Source of the DNA: JACSRF01 sp964504445
GTDB lineage: Bacteria > Chloroflexota > Anaerolineae > Promineifilales > Promineifilaceae
Reading direction: 5' to 3'
Length of the DNA stretch: 7,939 bases
Assembly: GCA_964504445.1 (NCBI GenBank)
Contig: CAZDEO010000144.1
Location: 1 to 7,939 of the forward strand
Positions 1 to 6,264 of this stretch are shown piece after piece. Numbering within the stretch: position 1 is the first letter of the stretch; every line of letters begins with the position of its first letter. The notes beneath the pieces are model-generated. The model worked only from the letters and a program-made list of their open reading frames with translations. It searched no databases and was not told the origin of the DNA. A program made the translations under genes and the position numbers.

Positions 1-861
1 TGGACCAAAAGCCAGGCTGTTGGTCCAAAGCACGTTGGCGCCGGCAGCCTGGGCATTTAAGATGGCGGTGGTGGTGTCGGCGGTAGGAGACAGGTCGTAA
101 GTTTCTTCAGCCACAATTTCTACGCCCAGGCTTTCGGCGTAGGCGCGGGTTTCGGCTGTTAGCGCGCCCTGACCAAAAGCGCCCGGCCAGCTCAGGTAGG
201 CCAACTTGATGTCGTCTCCGGCATTGGCAGGCTTAATGTCTGCCCAATTGGCCGTTACATAGTCTAAAAAGAGACCAAACTGGTCGGGGTAGATGGGGCC
301 GAGGCCAAAGGTGTAGCCTGATTCTGCCCCATAGAAGCCTTCGGCGCTGAGGCCGGCGGAGAGGTTGACAATTTTGTCTTCAGCAAAGCGGCTGGCCAGG
401 GCTTCAACTTCACCCGAGCCATAGGTAATCATGATCATCGCTCTATCGTCGGCGCCGGTGAAGCGATCGTAGGCGGCGACGGCTTCGTCAACGCTACCTG
501 CGGTGTCGGCAAACTGCACTTCGATGGTGGCGCCGCGAATGCCTCCGCTCTCGTTGATGGCTTTTACGGCATCTTCCATGCCAAAGACCAGGGGGCCGGT
601 GATGGCGGCATAGGGGCCGGAAAGATCGCCAAAATGATAGAAGGTAATGGTTTCCCCTTCCAGGTTGTCGGTGCGCATTTCTGGCTCATCCATTGGCTCT
701 TCGTCTGCCGGTTCTTCAACCACTGGTTCTTCGGCTGCGGGTTCTTCAACCGCCGGTTGGGTAGGGGTGTCATTGGCCGGTATTTCGGCAGGGGAACCAC
801 AGGCAACCAGGATCATTGCGCCCAACAAAATAAATAGTATGGCAAGTGTCCAATTTTTCAT
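1..861 (-). CDS. Liv-type ABC transporter substrate-binding lipoprotein (C-terminus beyond left edge)
   Basis: This open frame runs from ATG at 861 to the left edge without a stop and gives 287 residues. It appears to be the extracytoplasmic ligand-binding component of the importer encoded upstream. Residues 1-20 form a signal peptide (Lys2, then a hydrophobic stretch) ending in the lipobox LVAC, so Cys21 should be lipidated. Residues 22-70 are an acidic, Pro/Glu-rich linker with four EEP units. The fold resembling Peripla_BP_6 begins near residue 70: ITFYHFGDLSGPYA is the usual first strand and ligand loop, followed by AVKAINESGGIRGATIE. A second-lobe segment KLAYLSWPGAFGQGAL occurs at about residues 212-227. 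Family members usually have 370-450 residues, so roughly 100-150 are missing. The start is supported by AAGGA six bases upstream. It lies 133 bases downstream of livM on the same strand. The ligand cannot be read from the sequence; the adjacent CoA ligase suggests a carboxylic acid. Confidence 0.9.
   Translation of the reverse strand, partial: MKNWTLAILFILLGAMILVACGSPAEIPANDTPTQPAVEEPAAEEPVVEEPADEEPMDEPEMRTDNLEGETITFYHFGDLSGPYAAITGPLVFGMEDAVKAINESGGIRGATIEVQFADTAGSVDEAVAAYDRFTGADDRAMIMITYGSGEVEALASRFAEDKIVNLSAGLSAEGFYGAESGYTFGLGPIYPDQFGLFLDYVTANWADIKPANAGDDIKLAYLSWPGAFGQGALTAETRAYAESLGVEIVAEETYDLSPTADTTTAILNAQAAGANVLWTNSLAFGP
691..750 (-). repeat. Four 15-bp units coding an EEP-repeat linker
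   Basis: Within the lipoprotein gene, codons 38-57 form four consecutive 15-base units, each coding xEEPx (VEEPA, AEEPV, VEEPA, DEEPM). The unit core GAAGARCC is conserved at DNA level. The segment lies just after the lipidated cysteine and probably serves as a flexible, negatively charged tether between the membrane and the binding domain. The number of units could vary between strains by slippage. Confidence 0.8.
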
Positions 862-878
862 CTTTCTTCCTTCTCCTT
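862..878 (-). promoter_or_regulatory. Ribosome binding site of the substrate-binding lipoprotein
   Basis: Reading the minus strand, two purine-rich blocks precede the ATG at 861. AAGGAG (878-873) is 11 bases away, and AAGGA (872-868) is six bases away. The nearer block has normal Shine-Dalgarno spacing and supports this start codon. Confidence 0.6.
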
Positions 879-901
879 TGAGTCGTATTTTTGCCTATCG
901 G

Positions 902-915
902 TGATCCATGGATCA
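902..915. other. Perfect 14-bp palindrome between livM and the lipoprotein gene
   Basis: TGATCCATGGATCA is identical to its reverse complement. It lies in the 133-base gap between livM and the lipoprotein gene, about 40 bases upstream of the lipoprotein start. It could be an operator for a dimeric regulator or a small hairpin that sets the relative level of the abundant binding protein. No other copy is evident in this window, so the function is open. Confidence 0.45.
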
Positions 916-994
916 TCATGTCGCGCTGATTTTTATTTTTTACCGGAAGTAATTTTCTTGTCTGAAGCACACCTCCTTTTCTGGTTCATGGCCA

Positions 995-2119
995 TCAGCG
1001 GGCGTACGGCCGTAACCGCCAGGCCGCCTTAATCAACAACCAGCGATACGCCAACCCCCGCGGTTCAAAAATGAGGAATAGCATAAGAGCCAGGCCAAAG
1101 ATTAACGGCCGTAACGCGGCGGTAGCACCCCCAGCCACCCCCGGCATAGCCGCAACCAGGGCCGGGGCCAGCACCGTGGCCAGCTCCTCTAACAGCGTCA
1201 CCAACGTTGCCCCAAAAATTGGCCCCAAATTACTGCCCAATCCCCCCACCACCAGCATCCCCATCAACAAAATCGAGTCTACCAGCCCCACCGTTTGCGA
1301 ATTAATGTGCCGCAAATTATGCGCCAGCAACGCCCCCGCCACCCCGGCATACACCGCCGCAATAAAGAAGGCGCGCAATTTATAGGTAAACAAATTTACC
1401 CCCAGCAATTCCGCAGCCAGGTCATTATCCCGCACCGAAATCAGCGCCCGCCCCAGCCGGCTGCGCGAAATATTCAGCGCCACAATGGTACTCACCACCA
1501 ACACCGCCAAAGTGATATGGATAAACTCCCGCGGCGTGGCAAAGCGATACACACACGCCCCTAGCTCTGCATTAAACGCTGTCCCCAAAAAACACGTATT
1601 GGCTACCACCGGCAACGAAAGCGTAGGAACTGGTACATTAATTCCCTGCGCCCCATTCAGCAAATCTGGGTAAATGTGACGCGCCAGCCACGGAATAATA
1701 AATTGGGCGCTCAACGTGGCCATCACCAGATAAAACCCCTTCACTCGCAACGAAGGCAAGCCAAATAACAACCCCACCAGCCCCGCACCCAACCCAGCCA
1801 CCGGCAACGCCAAAAAGAAACTCCACCCGGCAACCCCCACCAGCAGCGCCGAAATATACGCGCCTACCGTCATAAACGCGGCCTGCCCCAGCGAGATCTG
1901 CCCGGTGTAGCCGGTGAGAATATTCAACCCCTGCACGGCAATGATGGCAATGCCAATGCGGTTTGCCAATGAAACAACAGGCGCAGACGCATAGTAAGGC
2001 AAAGCAAACATGGCGACCAAAAACAGGGCCAGCAGTCCCCACTGCCAGCGCTGGCGCACCACAGCCATATCTTGTTTGTAGCTGGTATCAAAATCACCGG
2101 CAGGTCGTAAAACAGCCAT
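995..2119 (-). CDS. livM: Branched-chain-amino-acid-type ABC transporter permease LivM
   Basis: One of two membrane subunits forming the channel of a Liv/HAAT importer. The 374-residue product is strongly hydrophobic after a polar N-terminus of about 25 residues. Family hallmarks are GYTGQISLGQAAFM at residues 70-83, the cytoplasmic ATPase-contact loop RLGRALISVRDNDLAAELLGV at 221-241, GGLGSNLGP at 292-300, and a C-terminal EPRGLA. Family members are typically about 300-430 residues, so length is normal. A longer in-frame ATG exists at 2179, but its 20 extra codons translate a GTTG-rich repeat with no ribosome site. The start at 2119 has AGGAG six bases upstream and gives a natural N-terminus. 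A loop at about residues 150-200 carries two cysteines (176 and 189) that could form a disulfide if external. It follows livH by 65 bases and precedes the lipoprotein gene. Confidence 0.93.
   Translation of the reverse strand: MAVLRPAGDFDTSYKQDMAVVRQRWQWGLLALFLVAMFALPYYASAPVVSLANRIGIAIIAVQGLNILTGYTGQISLGQAAFMTVGAYISALLVGVAGWSFFLALPVAGLGAGLVGLLFGLPSLRVKGFYLVMATLSAQFIIPWLARHIYPDLLNGAQGINVPVPTLSLPVVANTCFLGTAFNAELGACVYRFATPREFIHITLAVLVVSTIVALNISRSRLGRALISVRDNDLAAELLGVNLFTYKLRAFFIAAVYAGVAGALLAHNLRHINSQTVGLVDSILLMGMLVVGGLGSNLGPIFGATLVTLLEELATVLAPALVAAMPGVAGGATAALRPLIFGLALMLFLIFEPRGLAYRWLLIKAAWRLRPYAR
1006..1013. repeat. ACGGCCGT palindrome (first of nine copies)
   Basis: Nine exact copies of the 8-bp palindrome ACGGCCGT start at 1006, 1105, 2933, 3409, 4550, 5772, 7360, 7629 and 7825. 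Eight are inside genes and one is intergenic. In genes they are read in three phases: coding RP (1006, 1105), TAV (2933, 4550, 7825) and GR (3409, 5772, 7360). The core CGGCCG was found once more, at 5263, without the flanking T. The spread over phases shows that the repeat is kept at DNA level. Confidence 0.9.
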
Positions 2120-2125
2120 GACAGT

Positions 2126-2130
2126 CTCCT
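2126..2130 (-). promoter_or_regulatory. Shine-Dalgarno AGGAG that fixes the livM start
   Basis: AGGAG is followed by the six bases ACTGTC and then ATG at 2119. No comparable site precedes the upstream ATG at 2179, so this motif decides between the two in-frame starts. Confidence 0.75.
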
Positions 2131-2131
2131 G

Positions 2132-2180
2132 GTTGGTTTGTTGGTTCGTTGGGTGGTAACAGCCTGGCCAACTAACCAAC
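2132..2180. repeat. Octamer tandem repeat and hairpin in the livH-livM spacer
   Basis: On the plus strand three octamers follow each other: GTTGGTTT (2132-2139), GTTGGTTC (2140-2147) and GTTGGGTG (2148-2155). The segment 2140-2152 pairs with 2168-2180 at 12 of 13 positions around a 15-base loop. In the mRNA this hairpin would lie directly downstream of the livH stop, about 20 bases before the livM start and just upstream of its ribosome site. It has no following T-run on the minus strand, so it is not an intrinsic terminator. A role in mRNA stability or translational spacing is possible. Confidence 0.65.
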
Positions 2181-2184
2181 CCAA

Positions 2185-3138
2185 CTACACACGCTCAATG
2201 CGTTTTTGGCCAAACAGCCCGTCGGGGCGAATGACCAGCACAATTAACAAAATGACGTAGGGTACAATTTCAGCAGAGTTGCGGATAGCCTGAGCCGCTT
2301 TGGCACCCAGGAAGAAGTCGTTGTTGGGCAGCCCCACCAGCCCTTGCGCCAGCCCGATGAGCAGCCCGCCAATAACGGCGCCGGGGATGGACTCCAAACC
2401 ACCCAGCAGCACGGCGGGAAAGGCCGCCAGTACCACAATGGACAGGCTTAAGTCTAGCCCGCTCGCGGTGGCAATGAGAATGCCGCCAATAGCGGCAATG
2501 ATGCCCGCAATGGCCCAAGAGAGGCCAAAAACCCGGTTGATGCGAATGCCTACACTTTGCGCCGTTTCGTGGTCTTCGGCTGTGGCACGCATGGCTAACC
2601 CGGTGCGCGTATACTGGAAAAACAGCGCCAACAGCACTACACACACCATAGCCACCACAAAAGACCAGACCAGATTTTGCTTTAGGATGACGACAATGGG
2701 ATTGTCGTTATAAGTAAAGGGCAAGGTGATGCGGTAGGGGTCGGTGATGGAGAAGATAACGGGGAAGTTACGCTGGGTGGTGCCAAAGGTGAGAATGGTT
2801 ACCCCTTGCAAAAATTGACCCAAGGCCAGGGTCATGAGGATGATGGAGAGGAGGGGTTGGCCCGTCATGGGGCGCAAGGTAAAGCGCTCAATAGCCAGCC
2901 CCAAGAGTACGGAGACAGCCAGGGCGGCGATAACGGCCGTCCACAAGGGCAGCCCCAATCCTTCTGGCGAGGAGAACCACCAGGTGGCCATGGCCCCGAT
3001 AAGCAGCATTTGCCCGTGGGCAAAGTTGAAGATTTCTGACGACTTGAAAACAAGAACGATGCCCAGGGCGATGAGGGCGATTGGGCCGCCATTGAGCAGG
3101 CCAGTCATTGCAAATTGGGGAAGGAGTTGCCAGTTCAT
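2185..3138 (-). CDS. livH: Branched-chain-amino-acid-type ABC transporter permease LivH
   Basis: The second channel subunit of the Liv/HAAT importer, with 317 residues (family usually 290-310). It is an integral membrane protein. Visible family signatures are LNGGPIALIALGIVLVFKSS with FNFAHGQM (residues 15-44), the cytoplasmic ATPase-contact loop TGLAMRATAEDHETAQSVGI (179-198), GGLESIPGAVIGGLLIGLAQ (246-265) and the terminal IRPDGLFG (303-310). The ATG at 3138 gives the standard short N-terminus, and the next in-frame Met (residue 11) would cut into the first membrane segment. No convincing Shine-Dalgarno precedes it, because the upstream 45 bases are heptamer repeats. It may be translated by coupling to the CoA ligase that ends 48 bases before it. 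It pairs functionally with livM and is powered by LivG and, presumably, LivF. Confidence 0.93.
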   Translation of the reverse strand: MNWQLLPQFAMTGLLNGGPIALIALGIVLVFKSSEIFNFAHGQMLLIGAMATWWFSSPEGLGLPLWTAVIAALAVSVLLGLAIERFTLRPMTGQPLLSIILMTLALGQFLQGVTILTFGTTQRNFPVIFSITDPYRITLPFTYNDNPIVVILKQNLVWSFVVAMVCVVLLALFFQYTRTGLAMRATAEDHETAQSVGIRINRVFGLSWAIAGIIAAIGGILIATASGLDLSLSIVVLAAFPAVLLGGLESIPGAVIGGLLIGLAQGLVGLPNNDFFLGAKAAQAIRNSAEIVPYVILLIVLVIRPDGLFGQKRIERV

Positions 3139-3142
3139 AGTG

Positions 3143-3184
3143 GTAATCCGTAATCCGTATGCCGTATGCCGTATGCCGTTGCCA
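3143..3184. repeat. Heptamer tandem repeat filling the CoA ligase-livH spacer
   Basis: On the plus strand six contiguous 7-base units are seen: GTAATCC twice (3143-3156), GTATGCC three times (3157-3177) and a degenerate GTTGCCA (3178-3184). They occupy nearly the whole 48-base gap between the CoA ligase stop (3187) and the livH start (3138). The pattern resembles the short tandemly repeated repetitive (STRR) heptamers known from filamentous cyanobacteria. It is not CRISPR-like, as there are no spacers. Confidence 0.9.
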
Positions 3185-3186
3185 GG

Positions 3187-5106
3187 TCAGTCAAGCGTGG
3201 CGATTTTGATCGAGGTTTCCATGGTGCTTTCGCTGCCGTCCTGGTAGCGCACGGTGGCGCGCACGTCTATTTTTTCTTGCCCGTTGTACATGGCTTCGAT
3301 AATGTCGCTGTATTTGTCGTAGAGGACGCCGCGCCGCAGCTTGCGGGAACGGGTCATCTCTGCTTCATCGGCGTCAAATTCTTTGTGCATGAGGACGAAC
3401 CGGCGGACACGGCCGTTTACCGGCAAACTCTCATTCACCTCCGCCACCGCCTCCCTCACCAGCGCGTAAATTTCCGGCTTCTGCGACAAATCAATAAACG
3501 TGGTGTAGCCCAGGCCCCGCCGCTCGGCCCAGTTGCCCACGTTGCCAAAATCCATAACGATGAGCGCCGTCGCAAAGTCGCGCGTGGGGCCGCCTATAGC
3601 CATCACGTCGCGAATGTACGGGTTGAACTTCAGCCGCCCTTCCACAAACTGCGGCGAAAAGCGCTCGCCATTGGCCAGGGTAATCATATCCTTCACGCGG
3701 TCCAGGTAAATGAGATGACCGTCGTCATCCACGTAACCGGCGTCACCGGTGCGGAACCAACGCCGCCCTTCGGTATCTATCACCAAAGATTCGGCTGTGG
3801 CTTCCATGTTCTTGTAATATCCCTGAAAGACCACTGGGCCGGTGAGTAAAATCTCGCTGGTTTCCGGGTCAATTTTTACATCTGCACCAGGGATGGGCTG
3901 GCCTACGCTGGCAAACTTGATGTCCCCATCCCGGTGCATGGTCAGCCCGCCCGTCACTTCCGTAGAACCATATACCTGCTTCAGGTTGATACCCAGGGCG
4001 TGAAAAAAGCGAATGACGTCGGGGCTGAGGGCGGCCCCGGCGGTGTAGGCGGTGCGGATGCGAGACATACCCAATTTGTCACGCAGGGGTGCAAAAACGG
4101 CCAGATCGCCCATTTTGTAAGCCAGCTTCAGGCCCAAACCAGCTTCTTGGCGGTGCAGGGTGGTGTCGGCGTAAGCGTAGCCTATGGGTAAGAAGAGGTC
4201 AAAAAGTTTGCGGTTGAGCCAGGTGGATTCTTTGATGCTGACTTGTACCATGCCGACCAGCGATTCCCACAAACGGGAATTATAGAGGATGCCTTCGGGG
4301 GCGATTTCGCGCACGTTTTCGCGCACGGTTTCCGGTTCTTCGGGAAAGTTGAGGATGATGCCGGTGTAGCAGTGGGGAGCAATGCCCAGGGCGTGTTCAC
4401 CAATCCAGCCCAGGGGCAGCAGGCTGACGTGGTTGTCGGTGTCGAAACGGGGATCAACTTCCTGAAAAATCTGGCTACTGGTCATGAGGTTGTCATGGCT
4501 GAGCATGGCCCCTTTGGGCAGGCCAGTGGTGCCAGAGGTGTAGCAGAGGACGGCCGTATCCTCCCCCAGCCCCAGCCACACCTCCATCTCAAACCGTTCC
4601 GGCTCCTTCTGCGCCAGCTCGCGTCCCAAAGCCTGCACCTCCGCAAAAGAGATCAGCCACGGCTCGTCATAGTTCCAAAGCCCCTTTTCCTCCCAGTAAA
4701 TAACCTGTTTCATATGCGGTAACTGGTCACGAATTTCCAGCAGCTTGTCACACTGCTCCTGATCCTTCGCCAGCGCAAAGGTCGCATCGCTATGGGCAGC
4801 AATATAAGCCAGCTCGTCGGGGATGGCGTCGGTGTAAATGCCTACTTGTGTCGCCCCTACTGCCAGCAAACCCAGGTAGCCCCACAGGTAAAAGCGGTCA
4901 TTGTCGCCAATGGTGCAAATCTTATCCTGGCGCTGTACGCCTAGCACAAGCAAGCCCAGGGCAAAATCGCGCACGTTTTCATACGATTTTTGCCAGCTAA
5001 ATTCGCGCCAGATGCCCAACTCCTTCTGGCGCAAAGCAATTTTGTTTGCGCCATATTTTTCTACCTGCTGCAGGAAATATTGAGGAAGCGTTTGCGGGTT
5101 TTGCAT
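3187..5106 (-). CDS. Long-chain-type acyl-CoA synthetase (AMP-dependent CoA ligase)
   Basis: A 639-residue adenylate-forming enzyme of the FadD/long-chain ACS type, which would activate a carboxylate with ATP and then form its CoA thioester. The signature P-loop YTSGTTGLPKG lies at residues 189-199, the adenine-site motif YGSTE at 379-383, TGD at 453-455 (ribose-binding Asp455), the hinge DRVKDM at about 469-474, and GERFSP just after it. Near the C-terminus TRSRKLRR (585-592) takes the place of the usual catalytic-Lys segment. It sits inside the importer operon, 80 bases after livG from the chosen start and 48 before livH. An in-frame TTG at 5136 would add 10 residues made of heptamer repeat, and ATG at 5112 is also possible. 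ATG at 5106 (MQNPQTLPQYF) gives the most family-like N-terminus. None of the starts has a clear Shine-Dalgarno. Substrate chain length or aromaticity cannot be read directly. Confidence 0.9.
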   Translation of the reverse strand: MQNPQTLPQYFLQQVEKYGANKIALRQKELGIWREFSWQKSYENVRDFALGLLVLGVQRQDKICTIGDNDRFYLWGYLGLLAVGATQVGIYTDAIPDELAYIAAHSDATFALAKDQEQCDKLLEIRDQLPHMKQVIYWEEKGLWNYDEPWLISFAEVQALGRELAQKEPERFEMEVWLGLGEDTAVLCYTSGTTGLPKGAMLSHDNLMTSSQIFQEVDPRFDTDNHVSLLPLGWIGEHALGIAPHCYTGIILNFPEEPETVRENVREIAPEGILYNSRLWESLVGMVQVSIKESTWLNRKLFDLFLPIGYAYADTTLHRQEAGLGLKLAYKMGDLAVFAPLRDKLGMSRIRTAYTAGAALSPDVIRFFHALGINLKQVYGSTEVTGGLTMHRDGDIKFASVGQPIPGADVKIDPETSEILLTGPVVFQGYYKNMEATAESLVIDTEGRRWFRTGDAGYVDDDGHLIYLDRVKDMITLANGERFSPQFVEGRLKFNPYIRDVMAIGGPTRDFATALIVMDFGNVGNWAERRGLGYTTFIDLSQKPEIYALVREAVAEVNESLPVNGRVRRFVLMHKEFDADEAEMTRSRKLRRGVLYDKYSDIIEAMYNGQEKIDVRATVRYQDGSESTMETSIKIATLD

Positions 5107-5108
5107 AA

Positions 5109-5136
5109 TCATCAATCGTGAATGGTCAATGGTCAA
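5109..5136. repeat. Heptamer tandem repeat at the 5' end of the CoA ligase gene
   Basis: On the minus strand four consecutive 7-base units run into the start region: TTGACCA (5136-5130), TTGACCA (5129-5123), TTCACGA (5122-5116) and TTGATGA (5115-5109), followed by TT and the ATG at 5106. The first two are identical and the others diverge at two or three positions. The array is a second, sequence-distinct STRR-like element in the same operon, and it explains why the frame is open upstream of the probable start. Confidence 0.75.
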
Positions 5137-5186
5137 CGGCGGGGTCGTTCATAATTGGCAATTAGCTGTGGCCCAGTGACCATTTA

Positions 5187-5960
5187 TCAGGCGTCTCCCA
5201 AGTAAGCGTGAATGACTTTTTCGTTGTTCTTCACCTCATCGGGGGTTCCTTGGGCAATTTTACGGCCGAAATCCAGCACCACCACCCGGTCAGAAATGTC
5301 CATGACCAGCCCCATGTCGTGCTCAATGAGGACAATGGTGGTGTTTTGCCGCTCGTGAATGTCGAGGATGAAGCGCGCCATGTCCTCTTTTTCTTCCACG
5401 TTCATGCCCGCCATGGGTTCGTCTAGCAGCAGCAAATCCGGCTCCAGGGCCAGGGCACGGCCCAGTTCTACGCGCTTGCGCAACCCGTAGGAGAGGGCGC
5501 CAACGATGGCTTTCCGAATATGGGCAATTTCCAAAAAGTCAATAATTTCTTCGACGCGGGCGCGGTGGGCAATTTCCTCGTGTTGCGCACGGCCCCAATA
5601 GAGCATGCTGGCCAAACTGCTTTGCTGCATGTGGATGTGCCGGGCAGCCATGAGGTTGTCCAGGGTAGAGAGGCCGGTGTAGAGGGCGATATTTTGAAAG
5701 GTGCGGGCAATGCCCAGGGAGGCGATTTTGTGGGTGGGGGTTTGGGTAAGGTCGCGCTCTTTGAAGAGGATACGGCCGTACTGGGGCCGGTAAAAGCCGC
5801 TAATACAGTTGAGCATAGACGTCTTACCCGCGCCATTGGGGCCGATAATGGCGAGAATTTCCCCCTGGCGCACGCCAAAACTGACCTCGCAAAGCGCAGC
5901 ATTGCCACCAAAGTAAAGCGATACATTGTCAACTTCCAGGTAATCGGCCTTTGCTGTCAT
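5187..5960 (-). CDS. livG: Branched-chain-amino-acid-type ABC transporter ATPase LivG
   Basis: One of the two ATP-hydrolysing subunits expected for a Liv/HAAT importer, located on the cytoplasmic face. The 257 residues match the LivG length of about 255. Walker A GPNGAGKTS is at residues 40-48, the Q-loop Gln89 in ARTFQN, the ABC signature in variant form LSYGL at 156-160, Walker B LLLLDE at 176-181 with catalytic Glu181, and the switch His214 in IEHDM. The segment from about 100 to 150 (ENLM-like DNLMAARH, then a helical stretch with YWGRAQHEEI) is the longer insertion that separates LivG from LivF. The ATG at 5960 is preceded by GAGG four bases away, a short but usable spacing. It is the first gene of the importer cluster and lies downstream of the terminator at 6141-6175, so a promoter is expected between 5961 and 6140. 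Confidence 0.94.
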   Translation of the reverse strand: MTAKADYLEVDNVSLYFGGNAALCEVSFGVRQGEILAIIGPNGAGKTSMLNCISGFYRPQYGRILFKERDLTQTPTHKIASLGIARTFQNIALYTGLSTLDNLMAARHIHMQQSSLASMLYWGRAQHEEIAHRARVEEIIDFLEIAHIRKAIVGALSYGLRKRVELGRALALEPDLLLLDEPMAGMNVEEKEDMARFILDIHERQNTTIVLIEHDMGLVMDISDRVVVLDFGRKIAQGTPDEVKNNEKVIHAYLGDA

Positions 5961-6140
5961 CCATCCTCAACAATGATTCAATTGAAATAGGTGGCTGGGC
6001 GCATCGTCCCAAACCAGAAAAATCTCGCTATGTGTCGTCGTTGGCTCCCCATGAATGGCGCTACAAGGCGTGGCGGGTCACGCTTGTCTAGTTTTTGTAC
6101 GGGTAGGGTGCAAAAATTAACACAAACCCCGACTTCCGGC
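5961..6140 (-). promoter_or_regulatory. Presumed promoter and leader region of the importer operon
   Basis: About 180 bases between the upstream terminator and livG. It should hold the operon promoter, but no convincing -35/-10 pair was found. The best weak candidate on the minus strand is TTGCAC, 17 bases, then TAGACA, with only three matches in each hexamer. A leader hairpin is visible: ACAAGGCGTG (6063-6072) pairs with CACGCTTGT (6079-6087) with one bulged G and a six-base loop. No recognisable riboswitch or T-box was seen. Confidence 0.3.
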
Positions 6141-6175
6141 AAGAAAAAAGCCCCTATTGACGCAAACAGGGGCTT
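6141..6175 (-). terminator. Intrinsic terminator of the oxoamine synthase gene
   Basis: On the minus strand AAGCCCCT (6175-6168) and AGGGGCTT (6155-6148) form a perfect 8-bp stem with a 12-base loop. The stem runs directly into a run of T residues (6149-6144, then C, then TT). This is a classical Rho-independent terminator, placed 90 bases after the oxoamine synthase stop, and it separates that gene from the importer operon. The plus-strand reading lacks an equivalent T-run after the stem. Confidence 0.88.
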
Positions 6176-6201
6176 AGCAAGCCTACGGTTTTTATTTAGC
6201 A

Positions 6202-6235
6202 AGATTTGACCACTCCTGGGAGACTGGTCAAATCT
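6202..6235. repeat. Large perfect inverted repeat (REP-like palindrome)
   Basis: AGATTTGACCA (6202-6212) and TGGTCAAATCT (6225-6235) are perfect 11-bp inverted arms around a 12-base centre, which itself holds CTCC and GGAG. It lies 29 bases after the oxoamine synthase stop and before the intrinsic terminator. Neither flank has a T-run, so it is not a standard terminator. It could protect the mRNA 3' end or be a copy of a dispersed palindromic element. Only one copy is in the window. Confidence 0.75.
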
Positions 6236-6264
6236 GAATCCGCCAACTTATTGGTATCTGCCCA

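Noticed and set aside
770..970. 66-codon minus-strand frame starting at GTG after the AAAGGAGGTG motif
   Set aside because: The GTG follows the Shine-Dalgarno-like motif with no spacing, the frame overlaps the start of the lipoprotein gene in another phase, and the product looks like no protein family.
2120..2179. Upstream in-frame ATG giving livM 20 extra residues
   Set aside because: The extra codons translate the GTTG-rich repeat and hairpin, no Shine-Dalgarno precedes 2179, and a well-spaced AGGAG precedes 2119.
3143..3184. Short CRISPR-like array
   Set aside because: The units are seven bases and directly abutting, with no unique spacers between them.
3166..3849. 227-codon plus-strand frame opposite the CoA ligase
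   Set aside because: It is the antisense shadow of a well-conserved coding region and has no domain-like sequence of its own.
5107..5136. TTG start adding ten residues to the CoA ligase
   Set aside because: The added residues are translated heptamer repeat without a ribosome site. The family-like N-terminus begins at MQNPQTLPQYF.
6063..6100. Plus-strand intrinsic terminator (hairpin 6063-6087 followed by TTTTT)
   Set aside because: The T-run starts several bases after a bulged stem, and no plus-strand gene lies upstream. It is noted only as a leader hairpin of livG.
5978..6202. 74-codon minus-strand frame between the oxoamine synthase and livG
   Set aside because: It runs through the intrinsic terminator and has no ribosome site or recognisable features.
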